From Chlorella sorokiniana (taxonomy: Eukaryota; Chlorophyta; Trebouxiophyceae; Chlorellales; Chlorellaceae): 64,000 nt of DNA. Numbering within the stretch: position 1 is the stretch's first letter; each line of letters opens with the position of its first letter. This document shows positions 1 through 11,406 of this stretch, one piece after another. The position numbers were made by a program, and so were the translations under genes. The DNA lies in contig CP084612.1 of the NCBI GenBank assembly GCA_025917655.1, forward strand, positions 1,860,001 to 1,924,000, given 5' to 3'. The notes beneath the pieces were generated by a model. That model ran no database searches. It worked only from the letters and a program-made list of their open reading frames with translations, and was not told the DNA's origin.

Positions 1-1873
1 TGGCGCGTGCGGCAAGCTCCTCGCAGCATTCCCCTGCACTGTGCAGCTTGATACACCGCCCTCCTCGCTACAAACACAGAAATCGTGCCTCCCTAATCCA
101 GGCTGCCCCTCCCGGAGCCCCCACCAAGTACGCCGGCGCAGCGCTGGTGCACCTCACCAACGCTGACTGGACGTACAGCGGGACGCAGAGGTCGTACCGC
201 CTGGCTGTTCTGTTGGAGGGGAGGCTGTCACGCTGGTGAGGCCGCTGTGGCCACGCTGTGGTCACGCTGTGCGTTGGAGCTGTGCTGTCGGCGCCTGCCT
301 GGGAGGGCGCTTGCTGATGTGCGTGAGAAGAGCCATGAAGCAGCGGCCTGCCGCTCTTTTACGAGCACTTGTCACGGCACATACCTTGCCAGCCTTCCGA
401 TGACTCCCGGGCAATGCCGCCAAAAGCTTTGGTTCCGTGCCCCTGCAGCAGCTGCAGGGCGCTGCGGCCTCTGCCCAGCGATGATTGAGAGGCCCCTCCA
501 CTCCTGCTAACCCCCGCAGGCACCGCTGGGCCTGGTGATCAGGCTGCAGCGCTTGAGCAGGACCACCGCCGGCGCCTCGGCTGTGGTGCAACTCTGCCGC
601 CAGACGGCCGCAACCCGCTGCCAAGGTTGGATGCTGGCTGAGGCTGCGTGCTGGCCTGCGGCAGCGGTGCTCGTGCTGCGCCAATGCAGCGCAGCTTGAT
701 CTCCGCAGCACACTCCGGCATAAACGTGTTGTGGCTGGCTGGCATGCGTTTCTCATCGAGCTTGGCACCCAGAAGGCAAGAATGCTGCGCCTGAAGCGGC
801 CCTCCCCCATCCCCGCAGGCATGTCCAGCGTGTCGGTGGCCCGTGCCGCCGCCCAGAGCTTCCAGCTGCGCCTGCCCCGCTGGGCGGCGGCGCCTGCCTG
901 CGAGCTTGCGGCACTCAAGGCTGCCTGGGAGGCCTGGCCACGGGAGCTGGGGCCCCAAGAACGCGTGCTTTGACCCTGCCTGCGGCACTGGCCCTGCCTG
1001 GTCCTGGCGCCCCTACAAGCTGTCCAACGGGTACAGCCGGTACCGCAACAACGCCACGGGGCAGTGCCTGACGGTGACGCGCGGCACCAACCTGGGCGAC
1101 GGCGGTGAGGGCCCTGGGGCTGCGGCCATGCCTGTGGACAGTCAGGCAGTCTGCCCATGCGTGTGGGACTCTTTCAGCACCACGGTCTGCGCTGCAGGAC
1201 TTGCTGCAAGTCTGTCCATGCTCGGCCTGATCCAGTCTCCCATTCACCCCCTCCCCCACCACCCCAACCCCACCCCCACACACACCACCACCACCATCAG
1301 GCTACCCCCGCCCGCGCCTGGTTGTGGCAACCTGCAACCGCACCTCCGCCTGGGACAGCGGCGGCGACCAGCAGCTGTTTGTGGAGCGGCGTGGCAGCGC
1401 GACAGGCGCGGCCGCCTTCCGCCTTTCGTCTGCGGCTCTGCACCCGGCTTGGGCGGAGGTGAGGGATGCTGGCTGCAGCTGGCATGCAAGGCGCCTGCAG
1501 CTTGCCTCCAGACCGACATGTTTGGCTGCATCAGCATCGATGAGGAGATTCAGTGCTGACCGTGCCTACAGGCTGGATGTGTGGAGGCGTGCGACAAACC
1601 CAGCTGCATTGGCGGACTGCCCGCTGGCGCCGGTGCCGCAACGCTTGATACTGCTGGTGCGGGCGCTGCTCCTCGCTTGGCTGCCAAGCCTGTTGTGGGT
1701 GCAAGCAGGAAGCCGTATCTGTAGTCGTGCTGTGAGCGTCCTGCTGTGCTCTGCAGGGGGACGACCAGGCTCCGGCCGAGCTCCTGAACGCTCTGCCCCT
1801 CCCTGACAGCGCCAGCCAGGCGGCCGGCGTTGTGCAGGGCGGCAGCTGGGTGCGGCAGATGTACAATAAATGA
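1..1873 (+). CDS. Secreted gametolysin-like protein with ricin-B-like module (3' part)
   Basis: The 5' end lies outside the window. Visible exons are about 102-234, 520-629, 822-1108, 1302-1459, 1570-1696 and 1757-1873, with a stop at 1871-1873. The first two exons (SYRLAVLLEG, then APLGLVIRLQ and AVVQLCR) resemble the C-terminal beta-sandwich of algal M11 gametolysin-type proteases. This is a pattern match only, because the HExxH catalytic part is not in view. The next two exons carry ATGQCLTVTRG, LVVATCNRTSAW and DQQLFVERRG, the Gln/Cys pattern of a ricin-B (CBM13) beta-trefoil repeat, which binds sugars. A Cys/Gly/Ala-rich linker and a short tail ending QMYNK follow. The reading frame slips once near 945. 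Likely role (inference): extracellular or cell-wall glycoprotein processing. Peptidase activity cannot be judged from this fragment. Confidence 0.45.
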
Positions 1874-2752
1874 GCGGCAAAACCTCATCCTGGAGGCAGC
1901 GCGGCCCTTGTTGCTACTTCTAGGAAATAATAAAAATAAGCGTACGTTTTTAAAGAATAAGCCACACATTTTTGCAAGCAGCCACACCTGCAAGCATTTC
2001 GTTTTTTCCAGTAACCGTCGATTAGTATTGTCTGGCAAGTGCCTTTACTAGCCACGTATTGTTGCACGTATCACCCAAATTATTTTGACTCCACTGCTGC
2101 TGCTATGCCTGTGAGATGCTCACACCAGTGGCAGCCACGTAGCACATCAAGCAGAAGGCACATCAAGCAGAGCACTTGCAGGGGTGCAAGGCAACCCGCC
2201 CCCTCGCATGGGCCTGGTATCTTGTGCCGCCACATGACCCTGCTGGGGTCTCTGTTGAGAATGTTACAATGATCACTCGACGGGGTGAGCAAAATTGGCA
2301 GGAGCCGTCAGCTTACGCAGTGCACTCTGCGCAGCGCGCAGCACGGCAGCGGCGGGATTGTTCAAACAAAATGGGGGCCCCAGCAGAGGCAGCGTGAAGG
2401 CGCACGCGCCCACAAAGGAGGCCGCGCGGTCGGTTGCAGACGCCTCACGCTGGCTGGCGGGGCAGGCATGGTCATCGCTGGATACATTTTTGGGGGCTGG
2501 CGCAGGCCGCAGGAGAAGCCCGCCAGGAGAGCGGGAGCGCCCTCAGGGGAAGGGCTTTATGGAAGTACACAGAATGTCAGGGGAGAACAAGGGTTGACAG
2601 GAAGCAATGGAGAGGAGGTAACCAGCCGGATGGCTGCGCTTGCTTAAGCGAACCGCGGCTGATGCTGGCCGTGCCGCGGCGGTGCCCCTGGATGGCGACG
2701 ACGTGTGCCAGCGGCCGGTGCGGCTTGGCGGGCCCTATTGCCGCTCGACCGC
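1874..2752. other. Intergenic, convergent 3' ends
   Basis: About 880 bp between two genes that end towards each other. The first 200 bp are unusually AT-rich for this window, with runs such as AAATAATAAAAATAA near 1925, consistent with a 3' untranslated region. Short open frames in 2285-2650 have no recognisable domain or splice pattern. A TTACA (TGTAA on the minus strand) at 2264-2268 could be a distant polyadenylation signal for the minus-strand gene ending at 2753. Confidence 0.5.
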
Positions 2753-5700
2753 TCATGCGGCGTGCTGCTGCACGAGGCGGCACAGCTCCTCGTGGGTGCG
2801 CCACGTGAACACCTGGGCAGCCACGGGCCGCACCGCCGCCGCCGCCGCCGCCCGCCCCCGCCGCCGCCGCCGCCGCGGAACGTTCGGCGACGAGGCGCTC
2901 CAGCGAGTGGCCGGCGCGGGCGAGCAGCACGTCGTTGGGGCCCAGCCGCAGCGCGGGCACAGGTCGTTGGCGCCGTCGCCGCAGTAGACCACCTTGTGGG
3001 CGCGGCCTGGGGCGGCGGCGGCGCGGAGCGCCGCCAGCTCGGCGCCCTTGCACAGGTTGGCGGGGCAGAGGGGGCAGGCGTGGGGGCCGCTGGCCGCGGC
3101 GTTGTGCCGCGGCGCGACCACCAGGCGGTGGCTGACGCCCGACGGCGGCTTGCCGCTGCCGCCGCCGCTGCTGCCGCCGCTGCTCATCGACGCCAGGGAG
3201 GAGGAGGAGGAGGAGCGGAAGAACGACCAGCCCGAGCCAAAGGCGGAGGAGGAGGCGGCCCGGGACGCCCGCGGCGTCTGCGGCTCCTCCACTTCCTCTC
3301 CCCCGGGCGGCGCTGGCCGGTGCCGCCGCGGCGCGCGCTCAAAGGCTGCCGGGTTGGTGATGATGCGGCGGACGAGGGTGTTGAGGCGGGCGCCCGTCAG
3401 GATGTGGCCAATGAACACAGAGTTGCAGTCGGACAGCACGACGGTTTCGATGCCACGCCGCGCAGCCCACTGCAAGGGGGTAGAGCGGGCACAGCGGGAA
3501 GTTTGATGCAATGGGCACAGAGGGAAGGGAAGGTGCCAAGCGTGCCCTGGGGGGGGGGCGCACGGGCGGGCGGCGGCAGCGGGGGCTGAAAAGCCAGGCA
3601 GCAGCCGGCCGGCCAGGCAGAGGCCCGGCCCCGCGGCGGCAAGCGTGCAGGCGGGGCTGGCGCCAGTCGGGCCCACCTGCAGCATGCGCTGGGTGGCCAG
3701 CGGCACCTCCCGCCCCATCTCCCGCAGGCACGACACCAGGCGGTCGCGCGACACGCCGCGCCGCTGCATCTCGCTCAGCACCCTGTGGATTGTTTTTGGG
3801 GGTGGGGTGGCGGGCAGGGGTGAGGGAGTTTGTGTGCGTGCGTGGGTGGGGTGGCGGCGCTCAGGCTGCCCCCTCCCCTCCCCCAGCTGCCGCCCCCAGC
3901 CCTGGCTGCATGCACCCGCCGCCTCACGTGTTGGTGACGGGCACAAAGTTGGCGGGCATCTGCAGGCTAGACAGCAGCGAGGTGAGCTCGGGGGCCAGCT
4001 CGTCGCACAGCCGCTCGCCTGCAGGGGTGTGGGTGGGTGGAGGTGAGTGGGCGTCTGTGCGTGTGTGGTTCAGGCCGAGGGGCGGGCGTTCTGGGCGATA
4101 AGCGGGCAGCGCAGGAAGCGGCCTCACCGGCATCATAGTCGATGAGAGTGCGGTCAAAGTCGCAGACCAGCAGGGTGCCCGTGTAAGGGCTCTGCCGCAG
4201 CACCTCCGCCGCGCACGCGTCGGCGGGCGGCTGGGGCAGGGCGGCTCCCAGCGGCGCCGACAGCGCCGGCCTCGCGGCGGCAGCCAGGGCGGGCATCGAG
4301 GCGTTGCGGTGCGCGCCGCCCGCCGCGCGCGGCGGCGGCGCCAGCCCCTGCGCCGCAAACCACTTGTGCATGTTGAAGCGGCGGGCGAGCGGCGCCGCCA
4401 CGTCGCCGCAGCCCGCCAGAGACTCCAGCAGCGGCGCCACCGCCTCGGGCAGCATGCGGTCGTCGACGTCGCCGCGGAACTGCAGCACCGGCACCCCGTG
4501 GTCCGGCTGGCGGAAGAAGGCCAGCGGGGTGTCGTCCACCAGCACGCAGCGGGACAGGTCGCGACCCAGGCGGGACAGGTCCTGCGGTACAGGGGTGGGG
4601 TGGGGTGGGGTGTGTGGCATGGTGGGTGGTCGTGTGTGTGTGTGTGGTGGGTGGGTGGGTGGGTGGGTCGCATGATGAATGGGACAGGGTCCTCAAGCCA
4701 GAAGAAGAGATGTGGGTGGCGAAGGTGAAATTAAACTTGTCACTTTGGCAGCAGACTGGGCGGGTACGCCGGAAGAGGCACAGGGCACCAGGCTGTCCCT
4801 GTGCAGCTGCGCCAGCAGGCAGCCGCCGCAGGGAACCGTGCATCAAGCAGGCTGCTTCGCAGCGCGCCTTGATGAAAAAACAAAAAAAAATAACAAAAGC
4901 GCACCTTGATGCAGGGGTAGACGTCCTCGGCCACGGTGGCGGGGCGGTAGAGGCGGTGGTGGAAGGCGCCCGGGTAGCGCGCCTCTATCGCGTCGCAGAT
5001 GGGGGCCGCATAGTCCTCCAGCCCAGCCGTGAACAGGACCACCTGCCGATTGGGGGGGGTTGCATTGTTGCACGAGTGAGGTTGGCCGGCCAGGGAGCAA
5101 GCAGGAGGCAGGCGGGGGGGGCGGGGCTAGGAGCTGAGCTGGAAGGTGGCACGGCAGGCAGAGCAAGCACGGCACAGCCAACAGCGGCTGAGTGCAGTCC
5201 GCCCCCTCCACCCAGCCCCCTGCCCTTCATTTACGCGGAGCCTTCTGAAACGCCAGCCCTGGCGGGCAGCCCACCTCTGCAAAGGCGGCCACGCGCTGCA
5301 GGAACTCCCCCAGCCCAGGGCGCTCCACCACAAACACGCCCCCGGGTTGAGCTTGCCGCCGCGCCCCACCACGTACGACACTGGGGGGGCGGGCACGGGG
5401 GCGGGCAGGGGGTGAGCGGCAGGGGTACATTTAAGCGAGGCGAGTGCCGAGGCGTGGGGTGCAGCGTGCAGCGAGGGCGGGGGAAGGGTCCGAGGGGCTG
5501 TGAGAGGAAGGGGGTCGGCTGACGCAACGGAGAAAGGCGGGGAGCGAGGCAGGGAGCGGAGATGCATGCGCGGCTGCCGGCGGCGACGGGCACCCGCGCA
5601 CCTGCGCTGGGCGGCAGCAGCGGCGCGCGCTTGGGGGTGAAGGTGGTGACCAGAGTCCCGTCCAGGTCCAGGCAGACCACCAGGCGCCCCGCATGCTCCG

Positions 5701-7712
5701 CGCGCTGCGGCGGCAGCAGCGGCGGCGCCCCCGGCAAAGGGCGAGTCGGGGGGGCCACCAGCACCACCTCGGGCTGTACGCAGCGGTACCCCGCCCCCTG
5801 CTGCCCCCTTGCTGCCGCTCCTCCTGCTCCTCTTGCTGCTGCGTCGAGGCTGCCGCAGCGGCCGCGGGCTGCACCGACCGCCCCTGGGAAGCCGCCTCCT
5901 CCTCCTCCTCCTCCTCCTCCTCGTCCGTAGCGGCAGCCAGACTGGAGTCCAGCAGCTCGCTGGCGGCCGCCAGGCTGGTGCCCGGGGCCCGCACGTCCAC
6001 CGCCATGGCCTCCGCCTCCGCTGCTTCCGCAGCCGCGGCTGCCGCAGCGCTGCTGCGGCCAATGGGGATGGGCGCGCTGGCGGCCTTGGCCTTGCTGCTG
6101 CCGGGCTGCGGCGCGGCTGCCGCCGCGACGTTTTTCACGTCGCGCAGCTGCTGGCGCTCCAGCTTCTGGAGGAAAGCGTCCAGGTGGGGGTCCACCTGCA
6201 GGCGGTCCAGGTTGAGCAGCTGCGCGCGGCGGCACACCGCGCAGTCAAACGTGGCGCACTCCTCCGCCGCATCTTCATCAGCCGCATCCAGAGCCGCCTC
6301 CTGCCCCTGCTGCATGGCCAGAGGTGGCTGCTGCTGCTCCTGCTGCACGGCCTGCCCGTGCTGCTGCTCCTGCTGCTGTGTTGCTGACGCGCTGGTGCCG
6401 CCCTGCAGAGCCGCCTCGGCCAGCGCCGCTCCTTTGGCCGCACCCGGCTTGGCGCCCGGGTGGCCGTCGCCGCCGCCGCGTGCCGCCGCAGCGCAGTGCG
6501 CCAGCAGGCAGGCCCAGCAGTAGCGGTGGGCGCAGGTGAGCAGCACGGGGGAACGCAGCAGGTCGAGGCAGATGGGGCAGCGATACTCCGCCAGCAGCTC
6601 CTCAGCGGCAGGACGCTGCGGCGCCAGCTCCTGCGCAGGCGTCAAAAGGGGGAGGGGGTGGGGGCGCTCATAACGTGCGTTGCGCCTCCCTCCTGGGGCG
6701 CAGCAGGTGGGTCCAGCCGGGACTTTCGCTGCGCAGCCCTGCACGCTGCAGCAGGCAGCACTGCCCTGCAACCGCTGCAGCTGGCAGGGCGCCAGCTGGC
6801 GGCGCAGCGCTCTCCCGCGCTGATGGTCGGTGCTGCATGCCTCGTGTCGCGCAGGGCGCCCCTCCCCCACAGCTCGCACCTGTTCCAGTATCTCGGCCTG
6901 TGTGGCCAGCGCCGCCAGCGTGGGGCTGGTGAAGAAGCGCTGCTGCGAGAGCACGGCGACGGCGCGGAGGGGGCACGGCGGCGCCGCCGCACGCGGCGCG
7001 CAGGTGCCTGTTGCGCTTCTTGGCCGCCTTGACCACCGCGTAATAGTTGAGCACGGCGTACTTGCGCAGATCCTGAATCTCGGAGCGCAGCGCGGACAGC
7101 GCGGCCGCGCTGTGCGCGCTGTGCGCCAGGCCCGCCACTGCAGCCGCCAGCTCCTCCTCCTTCTCCACGTAAAAGGCTGCAACCTTTTGCAGCTCCAGCC
7201 GCAGCACGGCCTCGAAGCGCGAGCCCCGCGCGTCTGCAGGCCGCGATGACGTCAGAAACGGGAAGGGCGCAGGTGGGCCGCCAGAGGGGCACAGGTTGGG
7301 CATGCAGGCGGAGCTGCCAGGGCGCCCCATCAGCTTCCGAGCCCAAGCCCCCCCCATCTCAGCATACCTTTGGCGGCAACGTCCTGCTTGATGGCATGCT
7401 TCAACTGCTTATAGTCGATGTAGCTGGCAGCCCAGCGGGTGCGCGAGGCCTCGCGCAGCAGGCGCTTGCCGAACTGAAGTGTGCGTGCGTGGGGGGTGGG
7501 GGTGGGTGGGGGGACGAGGGCGATCAGAGCCAAGAGGCAGCCGAGGGCGGCAGCGATGCGGATGGACTAGCACTCAAGCATGCCAGCACTCTAATCTGCG
7601 CTAGAATGGCATCAAATCAAGCCCTTGTGCGAAATTTTGCAGTAGGAACTGGCGGCTGCGGAATATGCTGAACGTCAGCCGCCGCCAACAGCGGCAGCCT
7701 GCTCGCCTTCAT
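2753..7712 (-). CDS. SPX-RING protein fused to FCP1-like and PHOSPHO/PS2-like HAD phosphatases
   Basis: Exons on the minus strand: 7707-7712 (Met-Lys), 7368-7473, 6880-7233, 5601-6630, 5275-5380, 4904-5042, 4128-4581, 3928-4018, 3677-3782, 2753-3469. Domains in order: SPX (FGKRLLREA, YIDYKQLK, LNYYAVVKAAKKRN), the inositol-pyrophosphate sensor of phosphate status; RING (CPICLDLL...CAHRYCWAC...CAVC), as in NLA-type E3 ligases; a Glu-rich linker; an FCP1/SCP-type HAD domain (CLDLDGTLV, LFTAGLEDYA, CVLVDDTPLAF); then a PHOSPHO-type HAD domain (CDFDRTLIDYD, VVLSDCNSVFI, ACPLCPANLCKG, CGDGANDLCP). Plant PS2/PECP1 phosphatases, induced by phosphate starvation, belong to the last family. One exon (4128-4581) encodes the end of FCP1 and the start of PHOSPHO, so that fusion is firm. 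RING and FCP1 lie on one unspliced exon but in frames one base apart near 5795. Further one-base frame jumps near 6970 and 2955 look like sequence errors. The C-terminus is RLVQQHAA. Confidence 0.72.
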
Positions 7713-8221
7713 TGCGCCTCCAGCAGCGGCGCTTGCTCGTCAATGTCTTCAAGCAGCTTCAACCAGCAAGCAGAGGGAGGAGCACGTGGCTGTGAACGCA
7801 TACGCCCCGCGCAGGCAAGGTGGCCGGCAGACAAGGAGGCCGGGCAGGCCACGCAGCGCATCGCAAATGAGTGTGTGCCATTGTAACCTACATTGAGCGC
7901 GGCCAAGTTGCAGCGCGGCCCGATCAGGTCAGCCGCCAAAGGTATACCGCAAGTAGGTTGGTTGGGCTGCCCAAGGAATCGAGACTGAGCAAAAGCAATC
8001 ACGACAGCATGTTCAAGTCAGCGTGAGACATGCCTCAGCGTCCGGCATCATTAAAAGCATCTCCTTGAAGCGGTACACTCAGACAGAAGGAGGTACACTG
8101 TCTTCTAAATGCTTAACTGGGAGACACTCTGCATGGGCTCCCATGCAGCCATATCGCTTGTGACATGTTACGCACGTCATAGAGACCCGCACACAGCCTC
8201 GCGGCCAACCTTGCAGGGACC
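7713..8221. promoter_or_regulatory. Divergent promoter region
   Basis: About 510 bp between the starts of the SPX-RING-phosphatase gene (minus) and the PAN-cyclophilin gene (plus). It is less GC-rich than the flanking coding sequence. It has no exon-like open frame with conserved sequence. I cannot identify a specific element, such as a phosphate-response motif, with confidence. Confidence 0.5.
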
Positions 8222-11070
8222 ATGGCGACGGTGCCCGCTCGAAATAAGCGAACGCGCAGTGGTGCAAGATTCGGGCGCCGCTTTCTATCGATCGCTGTCA
8301 CGGCTTTCGTCGGCGTCAACTTGTATCTTGTGCTGCGGGGCTCGGTCCACGCGCCTCCGCAGCTATCTGATGCCCTTACAACCGGAGAAGGATCGCACAG
8401 GTGCGTTGCCGGTGAAGCCTCTTCTGGGGCAGCCCGCCGCTGCCGCCGCTGCTGCCGTGGTTCTGCCGCCGCTGCCTCACCGACAGCCGCTCCCTGCTGA
8501 ACCTTCCTGTCAGGTACAAACAAATCGAGACAGCCGCAGACATTGCGCTAGCAGACCAGGCGACTACGCTGGCAGCAGGGGCTGGCGAGCAGCAGCAGCA
8601 GCAGCACGAGCAGCAGCAGCAGCAAGAGCAGCAGCAGCAAGAGGGGCAGGCAGGCGGCGGCGGCGAGCAGTGCCACTCCGAGGAGAACGCCGAATACGAC
8701 GCCGAGAAAGCCATCGTGTGGGGGAGCACAACCTGAAGGACAGCGCGGCAGAGTGCTGCGCGTCGTGCCAGGCGGAAGCGCCGCGGTGCAACGTCTGGGT
8801 GTACTGCGGCCGTCCTGAAGGCTGCTTCTCGGGCGCAAGCACAAGGAGTGCTGGCTGAAGCATACCGACCACCTGGACCCAGCCAAACCGCGCGGCAAGC
8901 GCAGCCCAGGTGGGGACCCAGCCTGCAGCGGGCGCCCTTCTTCAACCTCTCGCTCACAGTCCCCGGGCGCGCTCGTGCTGCCTGCTTGCCAGCGCCTCCT
9001 CTCCCTTCCGGCTATGGTGTGCATGCCCCACGCTCCGTCCACTTCACAAAGCGTCCATCCCTGTATCGCTGCCCCGCCCCCAGACCACGGCTGGACGTCG
9101 GGGCTGTCTACTCCCCGGAGGAGCGGCAGGCAGCGCTGGATCGGGCGCAGGCAGCGCAGGACCAGGAACAGCAATACCTGGACCGACTGCGCGCCGACGA
9201 GCGGCTGCCGGTGCGGGGCTCGCCGCCCGTGCGGTTGCGGCGCCGTCCCAACAGCTGCTGCTTGGGTCACCCCTGCGAATGGAACTTGGACGGCCTGGGT
9301 GGCGAGGGCTGCGGCTGCCTGCGCGTCGCCCTGGGCCATCCATTCAGCTTCGCTGCTTGCAGTGTAATGCTTTAAAAAAGGCACCCGTCATTTATTTTTA
9401 CTGCTTCCTCCCCCCCACACACACACAGATGGTGTTCCTGGATGTCGCCATCAAGGGGCAGGCGGTTGGGCGCATCGAAATGGTGCTGTTCACAGATGTC
9501 AGCGCGCGCGGCGGAGAACTTCAGGCGAGACGGGGAGCTTGTGGGGTGGAGATGCGAGTGTGGGAGGCTCAAGCCAAGGCCAGCCGCTGTCCCGGCCAGC
9601 GGCTGCCGTGCCTGTGTGGCTGCGCGATCCTTGCAGTGCTCCGTCCTGCCAGCCCTCTCCGCAGCTGACCCTCCTTGCTGGGCCCGCCCCGGGACCCCCT
9701 TCCCGGCTGGCCGGCCTTCGCTGCCTGGCCTGCTGAGCTGCCCGCTCCCACCCCGCCCCTCATCGCCCCTGCACCGCGTTCCGGGCCCCCGCAGGCAGCT
9801 GTGCACGGGGGAGGCGGGCGCCGTGCCGGACGAGCCGGGCGGGAGGGCAGCGGGCGCCCCGCCACCTCAAGGGCGCCTTCTTCTACCGCATCATCGACCA
9901 GTTCATCGATCAGGCGGGGGTGGAGACGGAGTCGGTGTTCGGGGGCAGGTGCGCCCCGCTGCAACATTGCTAGCGCTGCTGCCCCTCATGCGGGTTGGTC
10001 GGGTGACGGCGGCGCAGCTCCAGCCGCAGCTGCCGCTCTTGGCCTGCGGGGCGTAGCGCTGCTGGGCAGGCCTGGCTGCCCGCGAGTTGCAGCGAGCCGG
10101 GGGTGGGCAGGTGTTTTGGGGGGCAGGCGGGTGGTTGCTGGCCTGGGCTCATGGGAATGGCGGTGACGTTTTGGGTGGAAGGTGCCGGAGGGGCTCGGGA
10201 GGCGAGCAGGAATATGCTGCGGTGTGCACCGCTGGCGTGAATGCATGCATTGCTGCACACGAGGGGGCCCAACCTCATTCCAGACCACGCCCTCAACCTC
10301 CCCGCTGCAGTTCAAGGATGATCCCGGCGGCCTCCAGCTGAAGCACGAGCACAAGGGCCTGCTGTCCATGGTGCGCGGCTGCAGGCGACGATTGCACACT
10401 TTGTCCTGCTGAACATCGCACACGCCCTCGCTGCCCCGCACCCGTTCCGCCCAGCCTGCCCTGCGCGCGCCGCAGCGCGCGTTTGCTTGTGCCCAGTCGA
10501 CCCGCCTGCGCCTGGCCCCCGCCCTTTGCCCCGCCCCGCCGCCGCCGCAGGCCAACATGGGTCACGACACCAACACCGCCCACTTCTCGATCATGATGGG
10601 CCCAGCCCACCACCTGGACGGCGACTACACCATCTTTGGTGGGTGTGGGGGCGCGCCGCCGGCCGCGGCCCCCGCCTTGCCTGGTGCCTGGTGTCAGCTG
10701 CGGGGCTCGCGCGTCGCTGAGGGGGGCTGCTGTGGGGTGGGCGGGGACGGGCTGCTGCCTGGCACCTCTTGCGCCCGCCCTGGCGGACTCAAAGATGCGG
10801 ATGCGTGCCAACCTGCGCTTACCCCCAAGTTGCTGCTTCTTGCTGAGCTACAACCACACCGCCCACGCACTCTGGCCCCCCTCCCTCCCTGCCTGCCACC
10901 GACACACAGGCCAAGTGGTGTCTGGATTTGACGTCGTTGATGCGATCAACGCCCTGTCCCGCGGCAAGAAGGACAACACCGCAACGGCAGAGGACGGAGC
11001 GCAGATAGTGGACTCTGGGCAGCTTCGGAAAGGCACCCTGGAGCCAGATCTGGCGCTCGGCCTGCAGTGA
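8222..11070 (+). CDS. Membrane-anchored PAN-cyclophilin (peptidyl-prolyl isomerase-like)
   Basis: Exons: 8222-8400, 8514-8909, 9084 to about 9300, 9430-9521, about 9795-9950, about 10313-10371, about 10553-10638, 10910-11070. A basic N-terminus is followed by one hydrophobic segment (FLSIAVTAFVGVNLYLVL, about residues 21-38), suggesting a signal anchor. Next come a Gln-rich stretch, then an algal PAN-type Cys module (CCASCQAEAPRCNVWVYCG...ECWLKHTDHLDP). A cyclophilin domain follows: VFLDVAIKGQAVGRIEM, FFYRIIDQFIDQAG, LLSMANMGHDTN, HLDGDYTIFGQVVSGFDVV. Against human CypA, Arg55, Phe60 and Gln63 are kept. Gln111, Phe113, Trp121 and His126 are replaced by His, Ser, His and Tyr, so isomerase activity and cyclosporin binding may be weak. 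Frame slips near 8712, 8828, 9508 and 9845 interrupt otherwise clear family sequence. Probable location: secretory pathway. Confidence 0.75.
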
Positions 11071-11406
11071 CGGCAGGAGCGGCGGGGCGGCGGCAGCTCG
11101 CCGGGTGCCACGTTGTTGCAAGGCCCCGGCCCGCTGAGCTGTCCATGTAAAACTGCTGACAGACTCCGCCTCGCTTGGGCAAAGCGTTGCTAGGTTTCAT
11201 GGCGGGGACCATCGATCAGTTGATGACAAAATTGGAGTGTGCATGGGCAGTCAGCAACGACATTGCGGGAAGGGTGAAGGGTAGTGTACAACAACAGTGG
11301 AGAGCTGGGGGCCAGGTTTTCATGTACATGGATGCGTTTGAACAACTGCCAGGCTGCATCCCAAGGCCGCGTGGCTGCCGTCGTTCCAAGCTGGCCTGGG
11401 CCTCCA
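11071..11406. other. Convergent 3' gap
   Basis: About 335 bp between the stop of the PAN-cyclophilin gene (plus) and the stop of the branched-chain E2 gene (minus). It contains a TGTAA polyadenylation signal for the plus-strand gene. No coding pattern is visible. Confidence 0.5.
11146..11150 (+). terminator. TGTAA polyadenylation signal
   Basis: TGTAA lies 76 nt after the stop codon of the PAN-cyclophilin gene. TGTAA is the usual polyadenylation signal of green algal nuclear genes, and the spacing is reasonable. Confidence 0.5.

Noticed and set aside
262-1158. Long minus-strand open frame opposite the gametolysin-like gene
   Set aside because: Arg/Ala/Gly-rich shadow typical of GC-rich DNA. 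The plus strand shows splice signals and family-like blocks, and the minus frame has no recognisable domain.
2285-2650. Overlapping plus-strand open frames between the first two genes
   Set aside because: They show no conserved motif or splice context and lie between convergent gene ends, so they are most likely untranslated or intergenic sequence.
5693-6523. Plus-strand Ala/Cys/Ser-rich frame opposite the RING exon
   Set aside because: Complement of Gln/Ala/Glu-rich coding sequence. The RING and FCP1 motifs are on the minus strand.
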